Shown here: positions 51,069-59,023 of the stretch, one piece after another | Layout of the letters: each line of letters opens with the position of its first letter | Numbering within the stretch: the stretch's first letter is position 1 | DNA from: Shimia thalassica | Lineage (GTDB): Bacteria > Pseudomonadota > Alphaproteobacteria > Rhodobacterales > Rhodobacteraceae | Reading direction: 5' to 3' | Assembly (NCBI RefSeq): GCF_001458215.1 | Contig: NZ_CYTW01000007.1 | Coordinates: 62,001-126,000 of the forward strand | DNA length: 64,000 nucleotides | Notes under the pieces: generated by a model | Databases searched by the model: none | What the model saw: the letters and a program-made list of their open reading frames with translations, nothing else | What the model was told of the DNA's origin: nothing | Made by a program: the position numbers and the translations under genes

Positions 51069-51704
51069 ATGGAGCCCGACGCAAAATTTTGGGACGGCAT
51101 CGCAGAAAAATATGCCAAGTCTCCAATCCGCGACATGGAGGGGTATCAGGCATCTCTTGATCGCACCCGCGGGTATCTAAAGCCAACCGACCATGTGCTT
51201 GAATTGGGATGCGGCACAGGATCAACCGCCTTGTTGCTGGCCCAGAATGTCCAGCAGATTACCGCGACGGATTTCTCGACAGCGATGATCGGAATTGCCA
51301 ACCGCAAGGCCGCGGAAGAAGGGATCGAAAACGTCTCGTTTCTGGGCATTGATCCCTTTGATCCTCAACTGACCACTGAAACCTATGATGTGGTGATGGG
51401 CCTGAATTTCTATCACCTTCTGGATGACATGGGGGCCGGGTTTCGACGCAGCCACGATTTGCTCAAGCCGGGTGGCCTTCTGATCGCAAAAACGCCCAGC
51501 CTTGGCAGCACCGCGTTTTTCAAACGGGTGGCCTTGCGGGCCGCCGTGCGCGTCATGCAGGCTTTCAAAAAGGCACCATTTGTCGATTTCGTGCGGATCG
51601 AAGAGGTCGAGAAGGCCGTTGTCGACGCGGGTTTCGAAATTCTCGAGACGGACAATGTTGGTGGCACCGTGCCACGATCCTATTTGGTGGCGCGCAAAAT
51701 CTAA
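51069..51704 (+). CDS. Class I SAM-dependent methyltransferase
   Basis: This 211-residue protein has the SAM-binding motif VLELGCGTGSTALLLA near residue 45, an acidic motif II (ITATDFSTAMI), and MGLNFYHLLDDM as motif III. It carries a long hydrophobic/basic stretch (FKRVALRAAVRVMQAFKK) near 150 that may contact a lipid-like substrate. An AGGAGA site precedes the ATG. Neither family subtype nor substrate can be named. Confidence 0.88.
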   Translation: MEPDAKFWDGIAEKYAKSPIRDMEGYQASLDRTRGYLKPTDHVLELGCGTGSTALLLAQNVQQITATDFSTAMIGIANRKAAEEGIENVSFLGIDPFDPQLTTETYDVVMGLNFYHLLDDMGAGFRRSHDLLKPGGLLIAKTPSLGSTAFFKRVALRAAVRVMQAFKKAPFVDFVRIEEVEKAVVDAGFEILETDNVGGTVPRSYLVARKI

Positions 51705-51798
51705 AACCATTTGATCCAAATGCCGGGACTGGGCGGGGCGGCTTGGAACGCCTGGCCCGACCCGCTACAACAAGACGACAGGGACAAGGAACGACATC

Positions 51799-52248
51799 AT
51801 GACACTCAAGGTTTATCTTTCCGGCGAAATTCACACCGACTGGCGGGATCAGATCATCTCAGGCGCCAAAGATCTGGATGTCCAGTTTGACAGCGCGGTC
51901 ACAGATCACGCGTCCAGCGATGATTGCGGCGTGCGGATCATGGGCGATGAACCAGACAAGTTCTGGCATGACAACAAAGGTGCCAAGCTGAACGCGATCC
52001 GGACCCGCAAGGGCTTGGCAGATGCGGATGTGGTCGTGGTGCGTTTCGGCGAAAAGTATAAACAATGGAATGCTGCGTTTGATGCGGGATACGCCGCCGC
52101 GCTCGGCAAATCCTTGATCATTATGCATGGCGCCGATCATCAGCACGCTTTGAAAGAAGTCGATGCTGCCGCTTTGGCCGTGACGGAAACACCCCAACAA
52201 GTTGTTGAAATCTTGCAATATGTGTTGACCGGCGCGCTGCCGAAATAG
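51799..52248 (+). CDS. YtoQ family protein
   Basis: This 149-residue protein matches the YtoQ family: LKVYLSGEIHTDWRDQI at the start, DSAVTDHASSDDCG, and VVVRFGEKYKQWNAAFDAGY. The fold is related to nucleoside 2-deoxyribosyltransferases, with the pattern DADVVVVRFG, but the family role is not known. A ribosome site AAGGA precedes the ATG at 51799. Codon use is like the neighbours. Confidence 0.88.
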   Translation: MTLKVYLSGEIHTDWRDQIISGAKDLDVQFDSAVTDHASSDDCGVRIMGDEPDKFWHDNKGAKLNAIRTRKGLADADVVVVRFGEKYKQWNAAFDAGYAAALGKSLIIMHGADHQHALKEVDAAALAVTETPQQVVEILQYVLTGALPK

Positions 52249-52269
52249 AAACGCGCCGGACCGTCGGTC

Positions 52270-52968
52270 CTAGTCTCTGGGGGGAATGGATGCCCCTTTT
52301 TGAACAGCGGGTCGTGCCGAAAAACGCGCGATATAGGCTTGGACATTTGGCAAACTGTCCAGGCCAAGCAATTCTTCCGCTTCATAAAACGCGAGCGCCT
52401 TGAGCCACGGGGCGATTGCAATATCGGCAATGGAATACTCGCCTGCGATCCAGTCCTGTCCTTCCAGCTGCTTTTCGATCACCGCAAGAAGCCGCTTGGA
52501 TTCCGCGATATAGCGTTCTCGGGGACGCGGATCTTCGATCTCGGAACCCGCGAATTTGGTGAAAAATCCCATCTGTCCAAACATCGGCCCCACGCCGCCC
52601 ATCTGGAACATGAGCCATTGGGTGATCACTGCCTTTTCAGAAGCCGAAGAGCCAACAAGCTTGCCGGTCTTTTCCCCCAGATAAAGCAGGATCGCGCCAC
52701 TTTCGAACAGCGCCACAGGTGATCCATCCGGGCCGTTCGGGTCGAAAATGGCGGGGATTTTGTTGTTAGGATTCAGGGACAGGAACTCCGGACTTTTCAC
52801 ATCCGCGTCTGACAAACCCACCTTGTGTGCCTCATAGGGCAACCCGATTTCTTCCAGCATGATCGACACTTTGATCCCGTTTGGTGTGGGGAAAGAATAG
52901 AGCTGCAGAACCTCTGGGTTCGCTGCGGGCCAACGGCCATTGATGGGGTGCTCTGTTACAGACTTCAT
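52270..52968 (-). CDS. Glutathione S-transferase family protein (YfcG/YghU-like)
   Basis: This 232-residue protein has a thioredoxin-like N-terminal domain (LQLYSFPTPNGIKVSIMLEE, then KIPAIFDPN and ALFESGAILLYLGEK) and an all-helical C-terminal domain with the conserved YSIADIAIAPWL. The TPNG at the active-site position and the glutathione-contacting ESGAI are as in the disulfide-bond oxidoreductases YfcG/YghU rather than classic conjugating enzymes. Likely role is thiol-disulfide chemistry with glutathione in the cytoplasm. A GGAGAT site precedes 52968. Confidence 0.9.
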   Translation of the reverse strand: MKSVTEHPINGRWPAANPEVLQLYSFPTPNGIKVSIMLEEIGLPYEAHKVGLSDADVKSPEFLSLNPNNKIPAIFDPNGPDGSPVALFESGAILLYLGEKTGKLVGSSASEKAVITQWLMFQMGGVGPMFGQMGFFTKFAGSEIEDPRPRERYIAESKRLLAVIEKQLEGQDWIAGEYSIADIAIAPWLKALAFYEAEELLGLDSLPNVQAYIARFSARPAVQKGASIPPRD

Positions 52969-53117
52969 CGCTGATCTCCTATCGCGTCTGAGGGGATAGT
53001 TAAGACTTTTTTCCCATCACGCTAGGCGCAAGCTCGTGCAAAAGAGAACAGCAATACCTGCGCCAACGCGCATATCTCGACGCAGGTGGAAAAAACGACA
53101 GGGAAGGAAACACGCGC

Positions 53118-53552
53118 ATGCTACAAGAATTCAAAGACTTCATCGCCAAGGGCAACGTCATGGATATGGCGGTTGGCATTATCATTGGTGCCGCCTTTAC
53201 GGCCATCGTGAAATCGATGGTGGGGGATCTCATCAATCCGTTCGTCGGGCTGTTCATGGGCGGGGTGGACTTTACCAACCTCTATGTTGTGCTGGCAGGC
53301 GAAGTCGCCGAGGGCGCTAGCCTCGAGGCCGCACGCGAGGCCGGCGCGGCCGTTTTTGCCTATGGCGCCTTCATCATGGCCGTGATCAACTTTTTGATCA
53401 TCGCTTTTGTGGTGTTCATGTTGGTGCGCTACGTCAAAAAAGTGAAAGAAGCCGCCGCCAAAGAAGAGGCCGAGGCACCCGTGGTCGAAGAACCTGCCGG
53501 ACCAAGCGAACTGGATGTTTTGCTCGAAATCCGCGACTCGCTAAAGAAATAA
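53118..53552 (+). CDS. mscL: Large-conductance mechanosensitive channel
   Basis: This 144-residue protein is MscL, a pentameric pressure-release channel. The N-terminal amphipathic helix [20 protein letters not shown] leads into TM1 ([19 protein letters not shown]); TM2 is [14 protein letters not shown]; the C-terminal helix ends in [16 protein letters not shown] slightly longer periplasmic loop ([15 protein letters not shown]) accounts for the extra residues. A terminator follows. It is next to an MscS-type channel on the same strand, so both osmotic valves are clustered. Confidence 0.96.
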   Translation: MLQEFKDFIAKGNVMDMAVGIIIGAAFTAIVKSMVGDLINPFVGLFMGGVDFTNLYVVLAGEVAEGASLEAAREAGAAVFAYGAFIMAVINFLIIAFVVFMLVRYVKKVKEAAAKEEAEAPVVEEPAGPSELDVLLEIRDSLKK

Positions 53553-53572
53553 AAACTGACCATTGCGTAGCG

Positions 53573-53607
53573 ACAGCCCTTGCACAGAAACAAGGGCTGT
53601 TTTCTTA
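53573..53607 (+). terminator. Rho-independent terminator after mscL
   Basis: ACAGCCCTTG (53573-53582) pairs perfectly with CAAGGGCTGT (53591-53600) around CACAGAAA, followed by TTTCTT. It separates mscL from the MscS-type gene. Confidence 0.88.
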
Positions 53608-53636
53608 TGCTGGGTATACTCTGGAGGGTGTTTTAA

Positions 53637-54443
53637 ATGGAAACTGCTATGGAAAGCGTTGGATGGGTTGGTCCACTCGTCATCGCAGCGGTCAAGGCAC
53701 TGGTTGTTTTGGCAATTGGGTGGACGGTTGCTGGCATGGTCAGCGCCTTTGTTCGCAAAAAAGTAAACTCACGGCCTGAAATTGATCAAACATTAGGCAA
53801 CTTCGCCGCGTCAATTGTGCGCTGGGTGATCCTGCTTCTGGTGCTGGTCGCGGTCCTATCGATTTTCGGTATCGAAGCCACCTCGCTGGTCGCAATGATG
53901 GGCGCAGCGACCTTGGCCATCGGTCTGGCCCTGCAAGGCACGCTCAGCGATCTGGCGGCCGGATTTATGCTTGTCCTGTTCCGCCCCTATAAGCTGGGCC
54001 AATACGTGGATATCGGTGGCACAGCGGGCACTGTGGTGGATATCAACCTTTTCGTGACCGAAATGGTGACCCCTGACAACGTGCAGATCATTGTGCCAAA
54101 CGGTCAGGCCTGGGGCTCGATCATCACCAACTATTCACACCACGACACCCGTCGCGTGGATATGGTGTTCGGCATTGATTACGGCGACGATGCGAATGCG
54201 GCGATGGCGATCATTCTGGCCGAAGCACAAGCTGACGCGCGCGTCAAAAGCGATCCGGAACCATGGGTCAAAGTCACCAATTTGGGCGACAGCTCGGTCG
54301 ACCTGACCACCCGCATCTGGTGCGACGCGGCGGACTACTGGAACCTGAAGTTCGAGATGACCCAAAAGGTCAAAGAGGCCTTCGACGCCAAAGGCATCTC
54401 GATCCCCTATCCGCACACCGTGGAAATCAAGAAAGAGGGCTGA
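53637..54443 (+). CDS. MscS-type small-conductance mechanosensitive channel
   Basis: This 268-residue protein has three membrane helices: VIAAVKALVVLAIGWTVAGM, WVILLLVLVAVLSIFGIEA, and TM3 (AMMGAATLAIGLALQGTLSD) that lines the pore. The beta-domain follows (LFRPYKLGQYVDIGGTAG), with the conserved VVDINLFVTEMVTPDN and IPYPHTVEIK at the end. Length and layout are those of the E. coli MscS subfamily. It forms a heptamer in the inner membrane that opens on hypo-osmotic shock. Confidence 0.94.
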   Translation: METAMESVGWVGPLVIAAVKALVVLAIGWTVAGMVSAFVRKKVNSRPEIDQTLGNFAASIVRWVILLLVLVAVLSIFGIEATSLVAMMGAATLAIGLALQGTLSDLAAGFMLVLFRPYKLGQYVDIGGTAGTVVDINLFVTEMVTPDNVQIIVPNGQAWGSIITNYSHHDTRRVDMVFGIDYGDDANAAMAIILAEAQADARVKSDPEPWVKVTNLGDSSVDLTTRIWCDAADYWNLKFEMTQKVKEAFDAKGISIPYPHTVEIKKEG

Positions 54444-54474
54444 GTGTTCTCGTAACGCGGGTCAAATAAAGAAG

Positions 54475-54500
54475 AGCGGCGCTTTCGGGTGCCGCTTTTG
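54475..54500 (+). terminator. Terminator after the MscS-type gene
   Basis: AGCGGCGC (54475-54482) pairs with GTGCCGCT (54489-54496, one G-U pair) around TTTCGG, followed by TTTG and TTTTC. Confidence 0.75.
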
Positions 54501-54526
54501 TTTTCTATCAGTTGTGATGGGTCACT

Positions 54527-54769
54527 TTAGTGGGGGAGGACCAGCGCAACGACAAAATGCTCATTTGTCCACGTGTCATGTACTCCGTAAACTACGTCCC
54601 CGTCACTTTGGTTCCGGATATCTACGCTGTAACGCTCTGAATAAGTACCATTCAATCGGTCTTCAAAATCTTGTGCACTTACAGGACCAGCCGAACCGTC
54701 TGACTGTCGATTGTAAGCCGCTTCAGCCAAGCTTACAGACCGGTGAAGAGATTGAAAGCTAATGTCCAT
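54527..54769 (-). CDS. Small hypothetical protein in AT-rich patch
   Basis: This 80-residue frame (MDISFQSLHRSVSLAEAAYN, ending VVALVLPH) overlaps the end of the upstream gene (stop at 54759) by eleven bases, suggesting coupled translation. It is hydrophilic with no signal peptide or membrane segment. No family was recognised. Base use is AT-richer than the MscS gene before it, as in its upstream partner, and the two may have arrived together. Confidence 0.55.
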   Translation of the reverse strand: MDISFQSLHRSVSLAEAAYNRQSDGSAGPVSAQDFEDRLNGTYSERYSVDIRNQSDGDVVYGVHDTWTNEHFVVALVLPH

Positions 54770-55472
54770 TTTGTCTAATTCCTCTCCCTATGGCGAAATC
54801 GTAGAAAATCAGATGCTCCCGATCCCACTCAGCGTCTTCTTCATTCTCGAGTTCGACCTTCCAGCGCTGCCAGAAGAACCTCACACGGACTTTCTTCGTC
54901 ACAGAAAATTTGATGAGTTCTCCATCCGTGCCTCTTTCCAGAAATAGAACAAACTGAGTGTTTTTGCCGCTCTTTGAGCCTTCGAATTGCTCAAGCACAA
55001 TTTCTTCAGATGAGTGAACTCTGGATGAACGTCGGAGTTTGGCATAAGCGTACTCAGAGACATCACGCCCCTCATAAGACGAAATATCGCAAGGATCGCC
55101 TTTTTTCTGATTTGTATATATTCTGAACAATCTCGAGACCGATCCCGATGATTGGTCTGTGAAAGATTGGGAAATGTAAATAACCGCGTCTGGGTTGGCC
55201 GGGCACGACTGACTGAGAAAAGCGGCCAGCTGTTCGTCTGGGTGTTTGGACATGTAGTCGCCGACGGGGCGACCGCCAACGGCATTAGAGAACACTTCGT
55301 TTTCAATGTCCAAAAGTTCTATAGCTTCATCGTCAAGAAACTTTGGAAGATCCGCAAATCGAGGATGACTTAGCTGGCCGGCAGTTGCCTCAAATGCGGC
55401 CAAAAGGCAAAAGGCGACCGTCCTCAAACGAACGAATGTGAACTGAAATCGACCAAAATATTTCAACATCAA
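54759..55472 (-). CDS. Hypothetical protein, possibly secreted, in AT-rich patch
   Basis: This 237-residue frame begins with a basic and hydrophobic segment (FTFVRLRTVAFCLLAAFEATA) that could be a signal peptide cleaved near residue 33. The rest is charged and contains KFLDDEAIELLDIENEVF, CPANPDAVIYISQSF and a C-terminal VRVRFFWQRWKVELE. Two cysteines (SCPANP and DPCDIS) might pair in the periplasm. No family was recognised. It is AT-richer than surrounding genes and shares a minus-strand unit with the 80-residue gene. Confidence 0.6.
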   Translation of the reverse strand: MMLKYFGRFQFTFVRLRTVAFCLLAAFEATAGQLSHPRFADLPKFLDDEAIELLDIENEVFSNAVGGRPVGDYMSKHPDEQLAAFLSQSCPANPDAVIYISQSFTDQSSGSVSRLFRIYTNQKKGDPCDISSYEGRDVSEYAYAKLRRSSRVHSSEEIVLEQFEGSKSGKNTQFVLFLERGTDGELIKFSVTKKVRVRFFWQRWKVELENEEDAEWDREHLIFYDFAIGRGIRQNGH

Positions 55473-55600
55473 CCTGCCTTACTCCGCATTTTTCCGAATC
55501 TCACCCAACCCAGACAGAACCAACTGGCTCCAGAACCAAGTTAATAATGTTTAGAAAACATAGCGATGGATCAGTTCAGTTGGGGAGGGTCAATTCTGGT

Positions 55601-55780
55601 CTACTTTCTTTTGTCGAGTTCGCTGTGCTTTTTGCGATAGTACCGGGCGGGCGCTACCACAACGGCAAGGAAAATGCATAACCAAACCAAATGATACTTT
55701 GAGGCCCAAAAGAAAAGCCCTGCAAAAATCATCGCAGCGGCAAATTCATAAATGGCCTGCCTTAATAGATCACTCCCCAA
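55601..55780 (-). CDS. Small two-helix membrane protein with TTG start
   Basis: A very strong ribosome site (AAGGAGGG) lies six bases before a TTG at 55780 on the minus strand. The frame then encodes 59 residues: two hydrophobic segments (AIYEFAAAMIFAGLFFWA and LVWLCIFLAVVVAPA) joined by SKYH, and a basic tail (RYYRKKHSELDKRK), ending at TAG 55601-55603. The positive tail predicts a cytoplasmic C-terminus. It has no ATG start and is easily missed. It lies in the same AT-rich patch as the two unknown genes downstream. Function unknown. Confidence 0.62.
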   Translation of the reverse strand: MGSDLLRQAIYEFAAAMIFAGLFFWASKYHLVWLCIFLAVVVAPARYYRKKHSELDKRK

Positions 55781-55972
55781 TTAGTCCCTCCTTAATTGCT
55801 GATCAGCCCCACCTAAGTGGTCCAGTTTGAAAGTTAATGCATGATCGGAAGAGAAACTATTGGGTGATTGGTCTGCTTCCTGCGGCAGTGTTCAATTACC
55901 TTGTTGCTTCCCCATGGATCAATAGCAAAGACCGCAGCCACCACGTCGAAGTAGGCATGCCTATACATCTTA
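55781..55972. other. Intergenic stretch without recognised genes
   Basis: Between the TTG-started gene and the ald terminator I see no convincing coding frame, RNA gene or repeat. It should contain the promoter of the minus-strand small-gene set. The minus-strand frame at 55834-56019 runs through the ald terminator and is not credible. Confidence 0.5.
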
Positions 55973-56003
55973 CAAAAAACACCCCCGCAGTCGCTTGCGA
56001 GGG
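55973..56003 (-). terminator. Rho-independent terminator after ald
   Basis: On the minus strand CCCTCGCA and TGCGGGGG (plus 55996-56003 and 55982-55989) pair with one G-U around AGCGAC, followed by TGTTTTTTG. It ends the ald transcript. Confidence 0.82.
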
Positions 56004-56028
56004 AGTTCAGTTTCATCACCTAAGAACC

Positions 56029-57147
56029 TTACTGTTTAACCGCCAACGACGGCGACAACACGTCCAGCCCCAGCGCCTCGCCAACGGCATAGTAGGTCAG
56101 CTTACCTGCGTGGACGTTCAGACCATTCAGCAGGTGCGGATCATCCTCGCACGCCTTGCGCCAGCCCTTGTTGGCGAGCGCCAGCATGAAGGGCATCGTG
56201 GCGTTGCCCAGAGCGATGGTCGAGGTTCGCGCAACAGCGCCCGGCATGTTGGCCACGCAATAGTGCATCACGCCATCGACCTCATAGATCGGATCGGCGT
56301 GGGTGGTGGCCTTGGAGGTCTCGAAACAACCGCCCTGATCGATAGCTACATCCACAAGTGCGGCACCGGCTTTCATAGAGGACAATTGGGCGCGGCTGAC
56401 CAGCTTGGGCGCTGCAGCGCCGGGGATCAGAACCGCACCGATGACCATGTCTGCCTGCTCGAGCAGTTCGGCGGTGTAGCCTGCCGATGAATACCCTGTC
56501 TTGAACACGCCGCCAAAGGCGTCGTCGAGATACCGCATACGGGGCAGCGAACGGTCCAGAACGGTCACATCCGCGCCCATGCCTGCTGCAATCCGCGCTG
56601 CATGCGTGCCAACGACACCGCCACCGATGACCATGACTTTGGCCGGACCCACACCGGGCACGCCGCCCATCAGAACGCCGCGGCCACCGTTGGCCTTTTG
56701 CAGCGTCCACGCGCCGACCTGAGGGGCAAGACGACCTGCGACTTCGGACATTGGCGCCAGCAAAGGCAGACCGCCCTGCGCATCTGTCACGGTTTCATAG
56801 GCTATCGCCGTACAGCCCGACGCAATCAGATCGTGGGTCTGGTCAGGATCGGGCGCAAGGTGCAGATAGGTGAACAGCAGCTGGCCTTCACGCAGCATCT
56901 TGCGTTCGATGGCTTGGGGCTCTTTCACCTTCACGATCATATCGGCGGTCGCGAAAATTTCTGCGGCCGTGTCCAGAATGACGGCGCCGGCTGCGCGATA
57001 GTCATCATCCGTAAATCCTGATCCGGCCCCCGCGCCGGATTGAACGACAACCTCATGGCCGTTGGCAACGGCCTCTTGTGCCGCCGTCGGCATCAGGCCG
57101 ACCCGAAATTCCTGGGGTTTGATCTCTGTTGGGCATCCGATTTTCAT
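56029..57147 (-). CDS. ald: Alanine dehydrogenase
   Basis: Ald interconverts L-alanine and pyruvate plus ammonia with NAD. The ATG at 57147 starts [20 protein letters not shown], the family N-terminus (the frame is open to 57201), giving 372 residues. The NAD-binding glycine motif is [20 protein letters not shown], the catalytic Lys lies in VKVKEPQ and His in [14 protein letters not shown] precedes the ATG. The divergent Lrp-type gene about 140 bases away is a likely alanine-responsive activator (AldR-like). Confidence 0.96.
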   Translation of the reverse strand: MKIGCPTEIKPQEFRVGLMPTAAQEAVANGHEVVVQSGAGAGSGFTDDDYRAAGAVILDTAAEIFATADMIVKVKEPQAIERKMLREGQLLFTYLHLAPDPDQTHDLIASGCTAIAYETVTDAQGGLPLLAPMSEVAGRLAPQVGAWTLQKANGGRGVLMGGVPGVGPAKVMVIGGGVVGTHAARIAAGMGADVTVLDRSLPRMRYLDDAFGGVFKTGYSSAGYTAELLEQADMVIGAVLIPGAAAPKLVSRAQLSSMKAGAALVDVAIDQGGCFETSKATTHADPIYEVDGVMHYCVANMPGAVARTSTIALGNATMPFMLALANKGWRKACEDDPHLLNGLNVHAGKLTYYAVGEALGLDVLSPSLAVKQ

Positions 57148-57287
57148 TTTGCGTATCCTCTCGCAATCTCCTTCCCAAAGCGTGACGGGATTCGTCTGCA
57201 ATGTGCTGCAAAATTGGGCGTTTTAAATAAATGTACTTCGAAGATTCTTCGAGTATTATGAAAAAAACAGCAAAAGGCTTTCAAGAA

Positions 57288-57752
57288 ATGTCTCTTGATC
57301 AAACGGATCGCCGCATCTTGGGGGTGCTTCAAAGACGCGGACGGATTTCAAACGCGGACCTGTCGGATGAGGTGAATCTGTCGCAATCCGCGTGTCACCG
57401 TCGGGTCCAACGCTTGGAATCGGACGGGTATATCCGTGACTATGTCGCCCTGCTTGATGCCCGCAAGATGGCCGTTCCGACCACCGTGTTTGTGGAAATT
57501 ACCCTGTCCGCCCAAGCAGACGAGGTTCTGGATGCTTTTGAAAAAGCCGTGTCGCGTATTCCGGACGTGCTCGAGTGTCACCTGATGGCGGGGTCAGCGG
57601 ACTATCTGCTCAAGGTTGTCGCCGAAAACACGGATGACTTTGCCCGTATTCACCGGCAATACCTGTCCCGCCTGCCGGGCGTGGCCCAGATGCAGTCATC
57701 CTTTGCCCTTCGAACGGTGTTCAAGACAACGGCGCTGCCGATCCATAGCTAG
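57288..57752 (+). CDS. Lrp/AsnC family regulator, probable regulator of ald
   Basis: The ATG at 57288 gives 154 residues starting MSLDQTDRRILGVLQRRGRI; an upstream ATG at 57258 adds ten residues, and neither has a strong ribosome site. The winged helix (SNADLSDEVNLSQSACHRRV) is followed by a RAM domain (LECHLMAGSADYLLKVVAEN). Lrp-type regulators placed divergently from ald activate it in response to L-alanine in many bacteria; this is inferred here from position. It converges with the P1 peptidase gene, overlapping its stop by four bases. Confidence 0.9.
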   Translation: MSLDQTDRRILGVLQRRGRISNADLSDEVNLSQSACHRRVQRLESDGYIRDYVALLDARKMAVPTTVFVEITLSAQADEVLDAFEKAVSRIPDVLECHLMAGSADYLLKVVAENTDDFARIHRQYLSRLPGVAQMQSSFALRTVFKTTALPIHS

Positions 57753-58735
57753 GTCACCTGATAGGAATAGGCGGGGACGGGGTCTTTGGCGGCGGGCGTG
57801 GCATGAAAAACCGCGCGCGCAATGGCGCGGGCCAGACATGTGGCCCCCGCATGCCCCAACCACATCGTATCTTCCGCAGGGTTGACCAGCGGCTTTGCCG
57901 AGGTCGAAACACCAAAAACCAGATCGCCGTCCATTGGGGTGTGCGACGGGACAAGTGCCCGCGCCATACCGTCATGCGCCGATGTGGCCAGACGTGTGCA
58001 CTGACTCTGATCCAGAATGGCATCGGTTGCGACAATGGCGATTGTCGTATTGGCATTGTGACTGGCCAGTTTGGTCGGGGGCAATCCCGCTGGATAGTCA
58101 TGCGCCGGACCCAGCCCGCCAAATTCGGCACCGGCCTCGAAAGGTGCGGCCCAAAAATGGGTGCCATCCACGGTGGCATCGCCCAAGGCATTGACGGCAA
58201 CCAATGCGCCGACGGTATGCCCGGACGGCAAAACAACCGAGGCCGATCCCAGCCCGCCTTTGAAACTGGCCAGCATCGCGCCCGTGCCGGCACCGACCGA
58301 GCCAAGATTGAAGGTCTCGCCCACAGCCCCGAGCGCCTGCGCGCCAAGCCGTTTATAGGGGTTCTCGGGCCAGTCCTTGTCGCCGCCGTTCAAGAGGTCA
58401 AACAAGATGGCGCAAGGCACAATCGGCACGATCTGGTCGCCCACGGCAAACCCGCGACCTTGCAATCGCAACGCGTCCGCCACTCCGGACGCGGCATCAA
58501 GACCAAAGGCAGATCCGCCCGCCAAGGTGAGGGCATTGACCTGTTGCACGGTTTTGTCCGGTGCCAACAAGTCGGACTCGCGCGTACCCGGTGCGCCCCC
58601 CATGATATGGATGCCCGCCGTAAATGCATCATCCGCTGTCAAAACCGTGACACCTGTCTTGATCTCTGCGTCCGACGCATTGCCAACCACAAGGCCGGTC
58701 ACGTCTGTAATAAGGTTGCGGGGGCCGGTTTGCAT
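57749..58735 (-). CDS. P1 family peptidase (DmpA/beta-aminopeptidase type)
   Basis: This 328-residue protein belongs to the P1 (DmpA/BapA) group of self-processing N-terminal nucleophile aminopeptidases. Conserved segments are NLITDVTGLVVGNASD, TLAGGSAFGLDAASGVADAL, the loop NLGSVGAGTGAM, and NANTTIAIVATDA. Members remove N-terminal residues from peptides, some from D-amino-acid or beta-amino-acid peptides. The expected processing site precedes the nucleophile, but I cannot fix it exactly. It is divergent from the creatinase gene, with a 288-base gap. Confidence 0.9.
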   Translation of the reverse strand: MQTGPRNLITDVTGLVVGNASDAEIKTGVTVLTADDAFTAGIHIMGGAPGTRESDLLAPDKTVQQVNALTLAGGSAFGLDAASGVADALRLQGRGFAVGDQIVPIVPCAILFDLLNGGDKDWPENPYKRLGAQALGAVGETFNLGSVGAGTGAMLASFKGGLGSASVVLPSGHTVGALVAVNALGDATVDGTHFWAAPFEAGAEFGGLGPAHDYPAGLPPTKLASHNANTTIAIVATDAILDQSQCTRLATSAHDGMARALVPSHTPMDGDLVFGVSTSAKPLVNPAEDTMWLGHAGATCLARAIARAVFHATPAAKDPVPAYSYQVT

Positions 58736-59023
58736 CGTTGCTCCTGTCGGTTTTGCAAAAGCCTAACCTCTGCACGGTGCGGCGCAAGAGGGCGCATCCA
58801 GAATTGTTCAAATGCGACCTGCCAATGGCGGGAACAGGCTTGAGCCATCGCTTTGGGTCCGCCAGAATGACTTTCAAGCAAATGGCGATGGCGTCGCCAC
58901 GTTTGCCGGAGAAACCTTCGCAAGCGCGCTTATCTATCCAGTCCTGAACGCCGGGACCTCTTTTGAAAGCTTGCGCGTCAAAAGAGGGCCTGTTGCCCGA
59001 CGCGCTCTGAACTGGAGGTCAAA
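58736..59023. other. Divergent gap between P1 peptidase and creatinase genes
   Basis: These 288 bases should hold two promoters. A plus-strand frame (58812-59027) ends in an ATGA overlap with the creatinase start but lacks a ribosome site and family similarity. GGAGG at 59013-59017 is the creatinase ribosome site. Nothing else was recognised. Confidence 0.5.

Noticed and set aside
55834-56019. Minus-strand frame of 61 codons upstream of the small-gene set
   Set aside because: It overlaps the ald terminator hairpin and has no ribosome site; likely chance.
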